Source: Ardenticatenia bacterium (lineage in GTDB: Bacteria > Chloroflexota > Anaerolineae > 4572-78 > NAK82). From it: 64,000 nucleotides of DNA. Made by a program: the position numbers and the translations under genes. The notes beneath the pieces are model-generated. The model searched no databases. It saw only the letters and a list, made by a program, of their open reading frames with translations, and had not been told where the DNA came from. Positions 8,383 to 16,748 of this stretch are shown piece after piece (the stretch's first letter is position 1; each line of letters opens with the position of its first letter). The stretch lies in assembly GCA_003130875.1 (NCBI GenBank), contig QEXY01000114.1:29254-93253 (forward strand), read 5' to 3'.

Positions 8383-8421
8383 GGCTCGTGACCTCTCCAG
8401 TATTTTCACTCGAGTTTCCAC

Positions 8422-8450
8422 TTGTGTTGCTCTCTACTTGCTGATAAAAT
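8422..8450 (+). promoter_or_regulatory. Candidate promoter for the ParB-fold gene operon
   Basis: TTGTGT (8422-8427) and TAAAAT (8445-8450) with 17-base spacing, in the divergent gap between purB and the gene at 8569. Confidence 0.45.
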
Positions 8451-8568
8451 GGAATGTGATCGAGAGGTATACGCATAGCACCATATCATGGGGCTGCCGG
8501 GAGGTCAATCCCCGCGTCGTCCTCCGTCCGTCACGGAACGTTTCCAATGAGGAGAAGAGGAGCGGCAA

Positions 8569-9507
8569 GTGTCGAGCCAGCTCAAACGGATAGAGGCAGT
8601 ACAAGAGTTTGACCGACTGCGTGAGCGTGCCATTCTCACTGAACTGGCGAGCTTTATCACGCGCTCCGAAGTGGGATTGCTGCCATTTGACATGGTACGC
8701 GAAAAGCTCCACGTGCGCGAGGTAGGCGAACGTGGCCTGCGCGATATCCCATTGGACAAAATTGTGGGCAGCGTGGGACGTTATAATGACTTCACCCGCC
8801 ATTTCCTCCCACGGACTTCCTCAATCCGACAGCGTTGGGCCCGGGTGCGTTCACTAGCCGAAGAGTTGCAAGGCTGGCCACCCATCGAGGTCTATCAGGT
8901 GGGTGACGTGTACTTCGTCAAGGACGGCAACCATCGCGTCTCAGTCGCTATGGAGATGGGCCTCAAGACCATTCAGGCTTACGTGACCGAGTGTACTGCG
9001 CCGGTACCCCTGGAAAGCACTGACACCATCGCCGACCTGATCCTGAAAGCAGACCGCGCCGACTTTCTGACGCGCACGGAGCTGGACCGTCTACGGCCCG
9101 GGCATGGCATTTCTGTGACCCTCCCTGGTCGCTATCAGGTCCTGCTGGCCGATATTGCGGCGCACCAGTACGCGCTCGAACAGCGCACCGGCGCGCCGGT
9201 ATCCTGGGAGGAAGCAACGCTCAGCTGGTATGACACGATCTATCAGCCAACAGCACAGTTGATTGAACAGAAGGGTCTGTTACGCGAATTTCCCCATCGC
9301 ACACCTGCCGATTTGTATACCTGGATCCTCGAGTACCAATTGGAATTGCGCGAACTATGCGGCAAACCGGATGCGGACGAACAAGTGGTGATCGAGGACT
9401 TTGCCCAGCGTTATAGTGGCCGTCCGTTGGTGGCCCAGATCAAAACCATCCGTCGCTTTCTGGAAAACCTTTTGCGACGGCGACGTGCACCTTGTGAGAG
9501 GCTGTAA
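8569..9507 (+). CDS. ParB/sulfiredoxin-fold domain protein of unknown function
   Basis: 312 aa from GTG 8569, six bases after AGAGGAG. The middle (residues about 95-140) has a ParB-N/sulfiredoxin-like signature: a WPPIEVYQVGDVYFVKDGNHR stretch in which DGNHR resembles the nucleotide-binding loop of ParB-like CTPases/nucleases. The N-terminal region is helical and charged, and the C-terminal 150 residues match nothing I recognise. No HTH of the chromosome-segregation ParB type is obvious, so a partitioning role is unlikely. It is followed after three bases by acylphosphatase. Confidence 0.6.
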   Translation: MSSQLKRIEAVQEFDRLRERAILTELASFITRSEVGLLPFDMVREKLHVREVGERGLRDIPLDKIVGSVGRYNDFTRHFLPRTSSIRQRWARVRSLAEELQGWPPIEVYQVGDVYFVKDGNHRVSVAMEMGLKTIQAYVTECTAPVPLESTDTIADLILKADRADFLTRTELDRLRPGHGISVTLPGRYQVLLADIAAHQYALEQRTGAPVSWEEATLSWYDTIYQPTAQLIEQKGLLREFPHRTPADLYTWILEYQLELRELCGKPDADEQVVIEDFAQRYSGRPLVAQIKTIRRFLENLLRRRRAPCERL

Positions 9508-9510
9508 ACG

Positions 9511-9780
9511 ATGCTACGCGCCCATGTGTGGATCTCCGGTCATGTGCAAGGGGTGAACTTTCGTTGGTACACGCGGAATAAGGCGCAAACGTTAGGTGTG
9601 AAAGGTTGGGTGCGCAATCTGTGGGATGGTCGGGTGGAGGCCGTTTTCGAAGGTGAGGATGACGCGGTGCGCCAGATGATTCACTGGTGCCACATAGGCC
9701 CTCCCTCCGCTCAGGTAGAGCAAGTGCAGGTGGAATATGAAGTGCCCACCGGCGAGTTCACCGGTTTCCATATTCGTTAG
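9511..9780 (+). CDS. acyP: Acylphosphatase
   Basis: 89 aa, the normal length. The signature GHVQGVNFRWYTRNKA holds the catalytic Arg, and GWVRNLWDGRVEAVFEG carries the catalytic Asn. It hydrolyses acyl phosphates such as carbamoyl and 1,3-bisphosphoglycerate in the cytosol. It sits between a ParB-fold protein and a lipid glycosyltransferase, with no obvious functional link. Confidence 0.95.
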   Translation: MLRAHVWISGHVQGVNFRWYTRNKAQTLGVKGWVRNLWDGRVEAVFEGEDDAVRQMIHWCHIGPPSAQVEQVQVEYEVPTGEFTGFHIR

Positions 9781-9872
9781 TCTCGACCTTGGCCCGGCGC
9801 CGTTGGATGCAGGCATGAGCACAAGGCCACAGCAGGCCGCCCGAGTTGCGGATCAGATGAGGCGGAAGTGCG

Positions 9873-11258
9873 ATGAGTAGCACTGACGAACGTAAGCGGA
9901 TTTTGATCTTGACAGCCGATGCTGGCTCAGGGCATCGCAGCGCTGCGTTGGCGCTCGAGGCGGCATTACAGGAACGATATGGCAGCCAGTGCATCCCTAT
10001 CGTGATCAACCCTCTGCGTGCCGCGAGCACCCCGTCGTTCCTGCAAGCGGTCACCGAGGATAATTACGATGAAATGGTGCGGAAGGATCCCGCCCTCTAT
10101 GAGTTGAGCTACTGGCTGAGCGACTCCCTCGCCACCGCAGCAATCATCGACCAGGTGGTCGCGGTGATGCTGCACGACACGTTGCGTGGCATTCTCGACG
10201 AGCACCGACCGGATGTGGTGGTATGCACCCATCCCCTTTACCTGGAACCGCTCAATTTTGTGTTCGACCGCGCCGGTCGTTCGGTGCCGCTTGTCAGCGT
10301 CATCACCGACTTAGTCACAGTGCATACGCTATGGTTCAACCCACGGGTACACCTCTGCCTGGTGCCCACGGAGCAGGCATACCGGAAGGCGATACGTCGA
10401 GGCGTGCCGGTGCACCGGATTCACATCACTGGACTGCCAGTGCACCCGCGCTTTGCCGCTGAGACCAGGCCCCCGCCGGAAATTCGTCGTGAGCTGGGAT
10501 GGTTGCCCGAGCTCCCTACAGTGCTGTTGGTCGGCGGAACGCGGGTGCCGCGCGTGGGTGAAATTGCGCGTTTGATCGATCGCGCTGGCTTGAATATCCA
10601 GCTGGTTGTAGTAACGGGCGGCGATGAAGCGCTCTATCGTGTGTTGACCGCCACGCGCTGGCAGATACCAACTTACGTGTACGGTTTTGCCGAGAACATG
10701 CCAGCCCTTATCCGTGCTAGCGATCTGGTCATCACCAAGGCGGGTGGGCTTATCACCGCTGAGACACTGGCATGTGGGCGTCCGTTGATCTATTGCAGCG
10801 CGATCCGCGGTCAGGAGACGGGCAATGTCAAGTATGTCGTCTCCGGTGGTGCCGGCGATTGGGCACCTCGCCCGCATCAGGTGCTGATGTACCTGATGCG
10901 CTGGCTGGAGAACGATGGCGCGTTGTTGCGCCAGCGTAGTGCCAACGCCGCTCAGCTCGGCAAACCGAATGCTGCCTATCAGGCAGCCGATTTGATCTGG
11001 GAGTTGGTGACCTCTGAACCGGTGCCGGTGCAACCGGCGCCCAACTTGCGCACAGCGGCGATGTTCCCCCTGCGCGCCGGCATCCAGATGTCGCGTATAT
11101 TCGACCGGCTGGAGCAGGACTTGCGCAATCTGACCGACACGGAGATGGCTCGTCTGGCCGTGTGGTGCGTCAACCAAATCGAGACACCGGCGGATCTAGA
11201 ACGTGTTAGCCTAGCGCTGCGGGAACGGCTCAACAAGTTGGCTACGGCCCAACGGTAA
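9873..11258 (+). CDS. GT28-family glycosyltransferase, MGDG synthase/UgtP-like
   Basis: 461 aa. The N-terminus ILTADAGSGHRSAALALEAA matches the diacylglycerol glucosyl/galactosyltransferase N-domain, with the GxGH motif. A GT-B C-domain follows, with the nucleotide-sugar site around TKAGGLITAETLACGRPLI. Such enzymes make membrane glycolipids (monogalactosyl- or glucosyl-diacylglycerol) on the inner leaflet. The last 70 residues form an amphipathic extension. The product sugar cannot be decided from sequence. Confidence 0.82.
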   Translation: MSSTDERKRILILTADAGSGHRSAALALEAALQERYGSQCIPIVINPLRAASTPSFLQAVTEDNYDEMVRKDPALYELSYWLSDSLATAAIIDQVVAVMLHDTLRGILDEHRPDVVVCTHPLYLEPLNFVFDRAGRSVPLVSVITDLVTVHTLWFNPRVHLCLVPTEQAYRKAIRRGVPVHRIHITGLPVHPRFAAETRPPPEIRRELGWLPELPTVLLVGGTRVPRVGEIARLIDRAGLNIQLVVVTGGDEALYRVLTATRWQIPTYVYGFAENMPALIRASDLVITKAGGLITAETLACGRPLIYCSAIRGQETGNVKYVVSGGAGDWAPRPHQVLMYLMRWLENDGALLRQRSANAAQLGKPNAAYQAADLIWELVTSEPVPVQPAPNLRTAAMFPLRAGIQMSRIFDRLEQDLRNLTDTEMARLAVWCVNQIETPADLERVSLALRERLNKLATAQR

Positions 11259-11374
11259 AGCAGATGACATGACACCGAATTACATGCAGCGGTTGCAAGC
11301 AACTAGCCAGCTACGGGCTTTGGCCGATGACTCTCCAACTTAGCGACTTTTCTGTTCAAGGAGGTACAGCGGCG

Positions 11375-11860
11375 ATGGAACTGATCACGGTACGCATCGA
11401 AAAACCCGCCAACATTAATTTCATCTTGGGCCAAACCCATTTCATCAAGTCCGTGGAGGATATTCACGAAGCGCTCGTCACCGCGGTGCCGGGGATCAAG
11501 TTTGGCCTGGCTTTTTGCGAAGCATCGGGCGCCTGCCTGGTGCGCTGGTCGGGCACAGACGAGGCGATGATCGAATTGGCTCGTCAGAATGCCCAACTGA
11601 TCGGCGCTGGTCACAGCTTCATCGTGTTTCTGGCTGAAGGGTTTTATCCCATCAATGTCCTGAACTCTATCAAGATGGTGCCGGAGGTGTGTCGCATCTT
11701 TTGCGCGACGGCCAATCCTACCCAGGTGATTATCGCCCAGACAGATCAAGGACGGGCTATCTTAGGTGTGGTGGATGGTGCAAGTCCGCGAGGGGTGGAA
11801 GGGCCAGAGGACATTGCCTGGCGCAAGGACCTTCTGCGCAAGTTTGGCTATAAGTTATGA
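11375..11860 (+). CDS. Adenosine-specific kinase family (DUF355) protein
   Basis: About 161 aa beginning MELITVRIEKP, with the conserved GLAFCEASGACLVRWSGTD and NSIKMVPEVCRIFCATANP blocks of the DUF355 / adenosine-specific kinase family, known mainly from archaea and some thermophilic bacteria. Start ATG 11375 lies ten bases after AAGGAGGT. The protein is normal in length and stands alone. The biochemical assignment rests on family naming and is less certain than the family itself. Confidence 0.8.
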   Translation: MELITVRIEKPANINFILGQTHFIKSVEDIHEALVTAVPGIKFGLAFCEASGACLVRWSGTDEAMIELARQNAQLIGAGHSFIVFLAEGFYPINVLNSIKMVPEVCRIFCATANPTQVIIAQTDQGRAILGVVDGASPRGVEGPEDIAWRKDLLRKFGYKL

Positions 11861-11882
11861 TGGGCTTGTTTTTACCTTAATT

Positions 11883-11955
11883 GAGAGTATTGAAAAGATT
11901 TTCATAGGAAAATTGACCAATAAAGTGGGTAACTAAAGAGTTTTTCAACACCCTC
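11883..11955. repeat. MITE-like repeat, copy C (73 bp, internal deletion)
   Basis: Same core as copy A (AGATTTTCATAGGAAAAT onward) with terminal repeats GAGAGTATTGAAAA and TTTTTCAACACCCTC. Relative to copy B it lacks about 17 bases next to the left end, so it is a shorter variant. It lies between the adenosine-kinase-like gene and the DUF2207 gene. Confidence 0.72.
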
Positions 11956-12045
11956 TTTAATTGTGCCTTTTATGATAGGATGGTGGTGGGTATTTCCAGC
12001 CACCACGTGCGTGCCTTGTCGGCACACAGAAGAGGAGCGGGGTGA

Positions 12046-13953
12046 ATGCGCAAGCCGTTTTGGGTTGGCCTGATATGGCTTTTGCTGATGGCAACATTGG
12101 CGTTAGCTGTCGGCATGGTACAAGCTCAGGACAAGAGTCTGCTGTGGAAGCGCTATGATGTCAATCTCACCGTCCAGCTCAATTCCGATATCTTGGTCGA
12201 GGAAATCCAGGAAATCCAGTTTCTGAGCGGCACGTTTCGCTTCGGATTTGCTGCGATACCGCTGGATCGTGTTGAGCAAATCACCGAGGTGAGCGTTGCT
12301 GAAATCATCAATGGGCAGGAACGACGCTATAAGCCGCATTCCTCTGCACCATATGGCTTCGTGACCAGCATCAATGATAACAACTTGGAGATCACCTGGT
12401 ATTTCCCGGAGACGCGAGGCACGACGCATACCTATATCCTACGCTACCGCGTTATTGGGGGGTTGCGCTTCTACCCGGAGGGTGACCAACTGTGGTGGAA
12501 GGCTATCCCTCCCGATCACAACTTCCCTATACGCGCTTCCACGATAACGGTGAGCTTGCCGCGCACTTTCTCCCAGGAGCAGCTCAAAGTGGCCAGCTAT
12601 GGGCCGGCGGCGACGGTACGCATCAACGAGCGCGGCCAGGTGATCTTCGAGGCGAAGGACATCCCAGCCGATCGGGAGCTGGAAGTGCGGGTGCAGTTTC
12701 CCCACGGCGTGGTACAAGGCGATCCTCCCGCCTGGCAGGCCGCCTTCGACCGGCGTCAGACTTTAGGTCCGATCTTTTCCATTATATTTGGCGTTTTGGG
12801 GGCGATCATCTTGATCGGTGGTCCGGCCTCCCTCTATCTTTTGTGGTACACACGTGGGCGTGATCAGCCGGTGGGACTGGTAGCCGAACAGATCAGCGAC
12901 CCGCCCAGTGACCTGCCGGCAGCGGTGGTGGGGACGCTGGTCGATGAGCGGGCCGATCTGAAAGACATCATCGCAGGTATCCTCGACCTTGCCCGTCGTG
13001 GCGCCCTGCGCATGGAGGAACAGAAGATCGAGGGCTTTTTGGGCATCGGTTCCGGACGTGATTTCGTATTTCACCTGCAAGATGCCACGAAAGCCGTCTA
13101 TCCTTACGAACAAACCCTCCTGCGCGCCCTTTTCGGTGGCCGCACTCAGGTCAAGTTATCGGACTTGCGACAGAAGTTCTATAAGTCCATCCCGACGCTC
13201 GAGCGTGAGCTGTATCGGGAAGTGGTGCGCGCAGGGTTCTTCCCAGCTGATCCGCAGTCTATCCGGCGTCGCTGGGTGATATGGGGCGCCTTGGGGCTTG
13301 TGGTCGCCGTCCTGGGCGCCTGTGTCTTGGTGGGATTGTTCGGTGACTACACCGAGTGGGCGTTTTGTCCGGCTGCGTCACTGGGGGTCACAGCACTGGG
13401 AGTGATCATCCTGGGCAATTTTATGCCCCGCCGCACTGCTAAAGGCGCCGAGGAGACAGCCAAGTGGCTTGCTTTCAAGCGCTATCTACAATATCTCGAA
13501 AAACAAAGCGATTTGGATGCAGCCAAGGACCGTTTCGAGGAGTTTCTGCCTTATGCAACAGCCTTCGGTATCGAGCGGCAGCTGATCGACAGGTTCGCCG
13601 CGGTGGAAGCACCGGCACCTTCGTGGTGGGGGCCGGTCTTTGTGCCGACAGGCGGCCCCGTTTACCGGGGCACGCTGGCGACGGGGAGCGCCCAAGCTGC
13701 GGGCTCCTCCGGCGGGCCGCCGGGTACGCTTGCTGGCGAGGGAAGAGGGATTCCCTCCTTGTCGGAGGCGAGTCGCAGCGTGGGTGCTTCCCTTTCCAGC
13801 ATGAGCACCAGCTTGGGAGCCTTGCTGAGCTCGGCCAGCTCCGTGCTCACCAGTACACCTCCCTCCTCCTCTTCCGGCGGTGGCGGTGGCTGGAGCGGAG
13901 GAGGCGGAGGTGGGGGCGGCGGTGGCGGTGGCGGCTCACGCGGTTTCGGATGA
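12046..13953 (+). CDS. DUF2207 family membrane protein
   Basis: 635 aa. A signal peptide (1-27) precedes an extracellular beta-rich DUF2207 domain (about 30-235), a transmembrane helix near 245-267, a cytosolic part, two further transmembrane helices (about 408-465), and a Ser/Gly-rich tail ending in a run of Gly. The family has no established function. It leads a four-gene co-directional cluster with a membrane winged-helix/zinc-ribbon protein, a coiled-coil protein and an SPFH protein, suggesting a role in envelope organisation or stress sensing (inference). AGAGGAG supports the start. Confidence 0.85.
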   Translation: MRKPFWVGLIWLLLMATLALAVGMVQAQDKSLLWKRYDVNLTVQLNSDILVEEIQEIQFLSGTFRFGFAAIPLDRVEQITEVSVAEIINGQERRYKPHSSAPYGFVTSINDNNLEITWYFPETRGTTHTYILRYRVIGGLRFYPEGDQLWWKAIPPDHNFPIRASTITVSLPRTFSQEQLKVASYGPAATVRINERGQVIFEAKDIPADRELEVRVQFPHGVVQGDPPAWQAAFDRRQTLGPIFSIIFGVLGAIILIGGPASLYLLWYTRGRDQPVGLVAEQISDPPSDLPAAVVGTLVDERADLKDIIAGILDLARRGALRMEEQKIEGFLGIGSGRDFVFHLQDATKAVYPYEQTLLRALFGGRTQVKLSDLRQKFYKSIPTLERELYREVVRAGFFPADPQSIRRRWVIWGALGLVVAVLGACVLVGLFGDYTEWAFCPAASLGVTALGVIILGNFMPRRTAKGAEETAKWLAFKRYLQYLEKQSDLDAAKDRFEEFLPYATAFGIERQLIDRFAAVEAPAPSWWGPVFVPTGGPVYRGTLATGSAQAAGSSGGPPGTLAGEGRGIPSLSEASRSVGASLSSMSTSLGALLSSASSVLTSTPPSSSSGGGGGWSGGGGGGGGGGGGGSRGFG

Positions 13954-13997
13954 GCTACATTATAGATGCGCGCGCTTCAACTTGAGGAGAAAGTGAT

Positions 13998-14519
13998 ATG
14001 GCAACGGGACGTGTCATAGGTGTCATCCTGGTGATTGCGGGGATCTTGCTCAGTTCGGTATGCTCGCTCGTGGCTTACACCTCCACCCGCACCGTGGAGG
14101 ATCAGACCGCAGCGACGGGCGGAGCAACGTTGGGCATTGCCATCGCGATCATCCTCGCATTACCCTTGATCGGCGCAGGTGTCTATCTGTACATACGCGG
14201 TGGCGCCGAGGCGCGCGAGATGGTCGAGATCAAACGCCAGCGCAAGATTTTGGACATGGTCAAGACGCGTGGACAGGTGAATATCAGTGATCTCGTGTTC
14301 GAGCTTCGGTCGAACAGTGAGCAAGTGCGTAATGACATCTACAAGCTGGTAGGGATGGGCCTATTCACCGGTTATATTAACTGGGATGATGGGGTGTTAT
14401 ATTCAGTGGAAGCTTCCAAGTTGACCGGCAACAAATGTCCCAGATGTGGCGGTGAACAAGTGTTTGCCGGCAAGGGGGTTATCAAGTGCCAATATTGTGG
14501 CGCAGAAGTCTTTCTATAA
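13998..14519 (+). CDS. Membrane protein with winged-helix-like and zinc-ribbon domains
   Basis: 173 aa. Two N-terminal transmembrane helices (about 5-27 and 43-67) are followed by a charged linker, a winged-helix-like region (about 80-130: ILDMVKTRGQVNISDLVFEL with a following YKLVGMGLFTGYI) and a C-terminal zinc ribbon, CPRCG...CQYCG. The soluble part would be cytosolic. The wing-helix resembles PCI/HTH modules used for protein or nucleic-acid contacts. Function unknown; it is the second gene of the DUF2207/SPFH cluster. Confidence 0.75.
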   Translation: MATGRVIGVILVIAGILLSSVCSLVAYTSTRTVEDQTAATGGATLGIAIAIILALPLIGAGVYLYIRGGAEAREMVEIKRQRKILDMVKTRGQVNISDLVFELRSNSEQVRNDIYKLVGMGLFTGYINWDDGVLYSVEASKLTGNKCPRCGGEQVFAGKGVIKCQYCGAEVFL

Positions 14520-14535
14520 ATAAAGGAGCAGGGAT

Positions 14536-15066
14536 ATGGACTTTCAACAGGATGTGCGGGATGCACGGAGCGGCCTGGAACGGTTGGCGGCCAAGATCCC
14601 AGGTTATCATGGGTACAAGGAGAAGGAGACTCGTCGCGAAGCGGACAGGTTGTTACGCCAATATCTTGTCGCACAGCTGGATGAAGAACGCCGCCGTCTG
14701 ATCGATATCCAGCGGCATATGCTCGACAGCGGTGGACTGCGCATGCTGGATGATGTCGACCGTGCACTCATCAAGGTGCAGAAGCTGGGAGATATGATCC
14801 GCACCGCCAGCTACGGCTATGCCGGCCTGTTCGATGCTATCAAGGTCAAAGAAGAGCTGTTGGATGTGCTCTATCAGTTCGACAGCCAGATGTTGGAAAA
14901 GGTGGAAGCGATCAAGCAGGCTGTCAGTGCACTGGTAGCGGCTCAGGAAGCGAATGCGGATCTACGACCGGCAATGGACCAGGTGATCGCGGCAGCGGAA
15001 GAGGCAAACAGACGCTGGCGCGAGCGCGAGGAAGTGATCGTCCAAGTGCCGGGTACAGCGGAATAG
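14536..15066 (+). CDS. Coiled-coil protein of DUF2207/SPFH cluster
   Basis: 176 aa, almost entirely helical and highly charged, with heptad-like patterns through most of its length and no membrane segment. The ribosome site AAAGGAG precedes ATG 14536. I recognise no named family. Size and helical character recall PspA-like membrane-associated proteins, but no diagnostic motif is present. It sits 16 bases after the zinc-ribbon protein and 27 bases before the SPFH gene. Confidence 0.7.
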   Translation: MDFQQDVRDARSGLERLAAKIPGYHGYKEKETRREADRLLRQYLVAQLDEERRRLIDIQRHMLDSGGLRMLDDVDRALIKVQKLGDMIRTASYGYAGLFDAIKVKEELLDVLYQFDSQMLEKVEAIKQAVSALVAAQEANADLRPAMDQVIAAAEEANRRWREREEVIVQVPGTAE

Positions 15067-15093
15067 CGAGATCAAGTGAGGAGGTAAGATCAA

Positions 15094-16140
15094 ATGGCCA
15101 GGATTATTGACGTAATCGAAGCGCCCGATCAGCAACGCAATCAGATGGTGGTGCGTGTGCCGGAAGTGGGTGCCGGTGACTTTCGCCTCGGCTCGGCGAT
15201 CATCGTGCGCGAGTCGCAGGCGGCCGTTTTCTATCGCGATGGCAAAGCATTGGATGTCTTTGGGCCGGGCCGACATCAAATCACTACCGCCAACCTACCC
15301 CTGCTCTCCAGTCTGCTGCGGCTGGCCACCGGTGGTAACGATCTGTTCACTGCCGAAGTGTACTTCGTTAACATGATCGAGTTCACCGACTGGAAATGGG
15401 GCACGCAAGAGCCGGTCACATTACGGGATCCAGACTTTGGCGTGGTGCGCGTGCGTGCGTTCGGCAACTACTCGGTGCAGATCTCAGACCCGCAGCTCTT
15501 TGTGACCAAAATCGTGGGCACCGGCGGCGGTTATCAGACCAGCCAGATTCAGGACTTTTTGCGAGGGATCATCGTCGCGCGCTTTGCTGACGTTTTGGGT
15601 GAAAGCAAGGTGCCGGTTCTCGATCTGCCTTCGATGCAAGATGAGATGGCGGCGGCGATGCGGAGCAAGCTGAGTGACGAATTCGACTCATTTGGGCTCG
15701 CGCTCAAGACGTTTTTCTTGCAGAATATCAGCCTGCCAGAGGAAGTACAGAAGGCGATCGACCAGCGCGCGGCGATGGGTGCCATCGGCAATATGCAGCA
15801 GTTTATGCAATACCAGGCCGCGCAGGCAGTCCGCGACGCCGCCCAGCAAGAAGGGGGTGGAGGACTGGCCGGCGCTGGCGTAGGGCTGGGCGCCGGGGCG
15901 GGTTTGGGTGCCGTGTTGGGTCAGACGATGGCCCAGTCGATGCAGCCTCCTCAGCCGGGGCAACAGTCCGGCGCGGCTGCCGTACCTGAGGTGATGACCC
16001 TCTCTGAAGCGGCTGCCTATATGCGTGTGGGAGAGCAGGATGTGCTAGACGCCATCAACTCGGGTCAGCTGAAGGCGAAGAAGATCGGCACCAGCTATCG
16101 CATCAGCAAACAGGCGATTGATGAATTTCTAAAAAGTTGA
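15094..16140 (+). CDS. SPFH-domain protein with C-terminal excisionase-type HTH
   Basis: 348 aa. Residues about 20-245 match the SPFH/band-7 'virion core protein-like' family (YdjI type). A Gly/Ala-rich linker (about 250-290) leads to a C-terminal MerR/excisionase-like HTH (about 297-348: LSEAAAYMRVGEQDVLDAIN, then a KKIGTSYRI wing). Relatives usually end in a zinc ribbon or tail, so an HTH here is unusual. It could recruit the SPFH ring to DNA or to a partner. GAGGAGG supports the start. Last gene of the cluster. Confidence 0.82.
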   Translation: MARIIDVIEAPDQQRNQMVVRVPEVGAGDFRLGSAIIVRESQAAVFYRDGKALDVFGPGRHQITTANLPLLSSLLRLATGGNDLFTAEVYFVNMIEFTDWKWGTQEPVTLRDPDFGVVRVRAFGNYSVQISDPQLFVTKIVGTGGGYQTSQIQDFLRGIIVARFADVLGESKVPVLDLPSMQDEMAAAMRSKLSDEFDSFGLALKTFFLQNISLPEEVQKAIDQRAAMGAIGNMQQFMQYQAAQAVRDAAQQEGGGGLAGAGVGLGAGAGLGAVLGQTMAQSMQPPQPGQQSGAAAVPEVMTLSEAAAYMRVGEQDVLDAINSGQLKAKKIGTSYRISKQAIDEFLKS

Positions 16141-16155
16141 GAAAGGAATGAGCGC

Positions 16156-16710
16156 TTGGGATTGGCCGTGTTGGACGACGATATCGCCCGCATCCTGATC
16201 AGCGAAGAAGAGCTGCGTCGACGCACCCGTGAATTGGGACAGCAGATCTCGCGTGACTACCAGGGCAAGGACCTGCATCTCATCTGCGTGCTCAAAGGTG
16301 GGGTGACCTTTTTGGTGGACCTGATGCGCGAGATCTGCATCCCTCATAGCATTGATTTCATGGCCACTTCCAGCTACGGGGATGCGACCGAGACCAGCGG
16401 TGTAGTGCGCATCTTGAAGGATCTGGACATCCCCATCGCCGGGCGCAATGTGCTCATCGTAGACGACATTATCGATAGCGGATTGACTATTGCCTATCTG
16501 CGGCGCATCCTGCTGGAGCGTCAGCCAGCCAGCTTGCGCATCTGCACTCTGCTCAACAAAAAAGAACGGCGTGTCGTGGATGTGCCACTGGACTACATCG
16601 GTTTTGACATTCCCAACGAGTTCGTGGTCGGTTATGGCATGGACTTCCGCGAATTGTATCGTAACCTGCGCTTCGTGGGTGTACTCAAGCCGGAGTTGTA
16701 TCGCCCGTGA
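16156..16710 (+). CDS. hpt: Hypoxanthine phosphoribosyltransferase
   Basis: 184 aa from TTG 16156, eight bases after AAGGA. The PRPP-binding motif VLIVDDIIDSGLT is intact, and LKGGVTFLVDL provides the pyrophosphate-binding loop. It converts hypoxanthine or guanine with PRPP to IMP or GMP (purine salvage). It starts 15 bases after the SPFH gene and may be co-transcribed by read-through, with no clear functional link. Confidence 0.93.
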   Translation: MGLAVLDDDIARILISEEELRRRTRELGQQISRDYQGKDLHLICVLKGGVTFLVDLMREICIPHSIDFMATSSYGDATETSGVVRILKDLDIPIAGRNVLIVDDIIDSGLTIAYLRRILLERQPASLRICTLLNKKERRVVDVPLDYIGFDIPNEFVVGYGMDFRELYRNLRFVGVLKPELYRP

Positions 16711-16748
16711 TCCTTTCGCATAGGACATCGCGATCGAGGTAGACGGCG

